Part shown: in pieces, positions 63,698 to 64,000 of the stretch
Position numbering within the stretch: position 1 is the first letter of the stretch
Layout: each line of letters begins with the position of its first letter
Assembly: GCF_013822795.1 (NCBI RefSeq)
Contig: NZ_PNLB01000008.1
Span: 111,435-175,434, forward strand
Length of the DNA stretch: 64,000 nt
Source of the DNA: Phenylobacterium sp.
Lineage (GTDB): Bacteria > Pseudomonadota > Alphaproteobacteria > Caulobacterales > Caulobacteraceae
Direction of reading: 5' to 3'
Made by a program: the position numbers and the translations under genes
Notes under the pieces: generated by a model
Databases searched by the model: none
Told to the model about the DNA's origin: nothing
What the model saw: the letters and a program-made list of their open reading frames with translations, nothing else

Positions 63698-63725
63698 CCT
63701 CCCAAAACACAAAGACATTGGGAGG
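63698..63725. promoter_or_regulatory. Hairpin burying the Shine-Dalgarno of the acyl-CoA synthetase
   Basis: CCTCCCAA (63698-63705) is perfectly complementary to TTGGGAGG (63718-63725), 12 bases apart. The right arm contains GGGAGG, the ribosome site of the GTG at 63733. The arms share CCTCCCA/TGGGAGG with the hairpin at 4754-4794. Confidence 0.65.
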
Positions 63726-63732
63726 TGACGTC

Positions 63733-64000
63733 GTGAGCGCGTGGACATTCGCTGACGTCTGGGAGGCGATCGCCGCCAGACAGCCTGACCATCCGGCCTT
63801 GATCCAGGGCGATCGTGTCGTCACCTGGGGCCAATTCGACGCCCGCGCCGACGCCCTGGCCGCCCACATGGTCGCGCACGGGATCACCGCCGACGCCAAG
63901 GTCGCGGCTTACCTCTACAATAGCCCGGAGTACCTTGAGACCTACTACGCCGCCTTCAAGGCCGGGGTCGCGCCGATCAACACCAACTATCGCTACGGCG
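63733..64000 (+). CDS. Acyl-CoA synthetase (AMP-binding), N-terminal part, cut by window end
   Basis: The frame is open from GTG 63733 to the last base, 89 complete codons. It reads as the start of an AMP-forming acyl-CoA ligase: WTFADVWEAIAARQPDHPAL, DRVVTWGQFDARADALAAHM and NSPEYLETYYAAFKAGVAPI followed by NTNYRYG, all standard for the family. The catalytic P-loop lies beyond the window. GGGAGG is 7 bases before the start, inside a hairpin. Upstream is the desaturase gene. Confidence 0.92.
   Translation, partial: MSAWTFADVWEAIAARQPDHPALIQGDRVVTWGQFDARADALAAHMVAHGITADAKVAAYLYNSPEYLETYYAAFKAGVAPINTNYRYG

Overview
The window is high-GC DNA from an alphaproteobacterium, most likely of the Caulobacterales (Caulobacter/Phenylobacterium type). 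The evidence is the RecA, AlaS and S4 sequences, a three-component-type PurL, a GTTC-N7-GTTC LexA box upstream of recA, an alphaproteobacterial Fur box, five TonB-dependent receptors (TBDRs), and a PEP-CTERM protein with the PEPxxWAMMI tail. The genus call is inference. No rRNA, tRNA, CRISPR array, insertion sequence, prophage or integrase was found. This is chromosomal sequence densely packed with genes. The first gene (a TBDR) and the last (an acyl-CoA synthetase) are cut by the window ends.

Layout. 1-6.4 kb: a TBDR tail convergent with a secreted sulfatase and its TetR regulator, then an SMR-type guanidinium exporter, a second TetR gene, a membrane protein/histidine phosphatase pair behind a 41-bp hairpin, and a third TetR gene. 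6.5-11.2 kb: thioesterase plus TBDR, a GST, a pyridoxamine-oxidase-like stress protein and a small conserved protein. 11.2-13.9 kb: an AbgT transporter and an Rrf2 (NsrR-like) regulator divergent from a single-domain flavohaemoglobin-type globin. 13.9-18.5 kb: a thioesterase, a Fur-box-controlled siderophore receptor and a secreted amidohydrolase. 18.6-29.2 kb: purL, CinA, hydrolases, a BolA / degenerate aldo-keto reductase / Grx4 / thioesterase / metallo-beta-lactamase-fold row, and rpsD. 29.3-39.2 kb: a small repeat protein, a nitronate-monooxygenase-like enzyme, TrmJ, icd, a tiny membrane protein coupled to RNase T2, a PEP-CTERM protein, alaS and recA. 39.3-48.2 kb: an STN-domain TBDR divergent from an ECF sigma/FecR pair, followed by secreted M20 and M14 peptidases. 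48.4-53.2 kb: another large TBDR divergent from a TPR-2OG oxygenase. 53.4-64 kb: a DAACS symporter, a lipase-like hydrolase, two tiny membrane proteins, a GFA protein, a PI-PLC-like protein, Nudix, an EAL protein, GNAT, DUF885, a fatty-acid desaturase and an acyl-CoA synthetase.

How the parts fit. Much of the window is scavenging machinery. TBDRs take polymers, sulfated compounds or siderophores across the outer membrane; secreted hydrolases (sulfatase, M14, M20, amidohydrolase, DUF885) process substrates; AbgT and DAACS carriers complete uptake. TetR, Rrf2, Fur, LexA and ECF sigma/FecR systems supply regulation.

Most unusual observations. (1) Seven of about twelve tail-to-tail gene pairs share the same four bases, CTAG, as the overlapping TAG stop codons of both genes. 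(2) Two hairpins, at 4754-4794 and 63698-63725, bury the Shine-Dalgarno of the next gene in a perfect stem. (3) An aldo-keto-reductase-fold protein lacking the whole catalytic tetrad lies between BolA and Grx4. (4) Three very short membrane-protein genes have good start signals. (5) A FecI/FecR/TBDR system is adjacent to two secreted peptidases.
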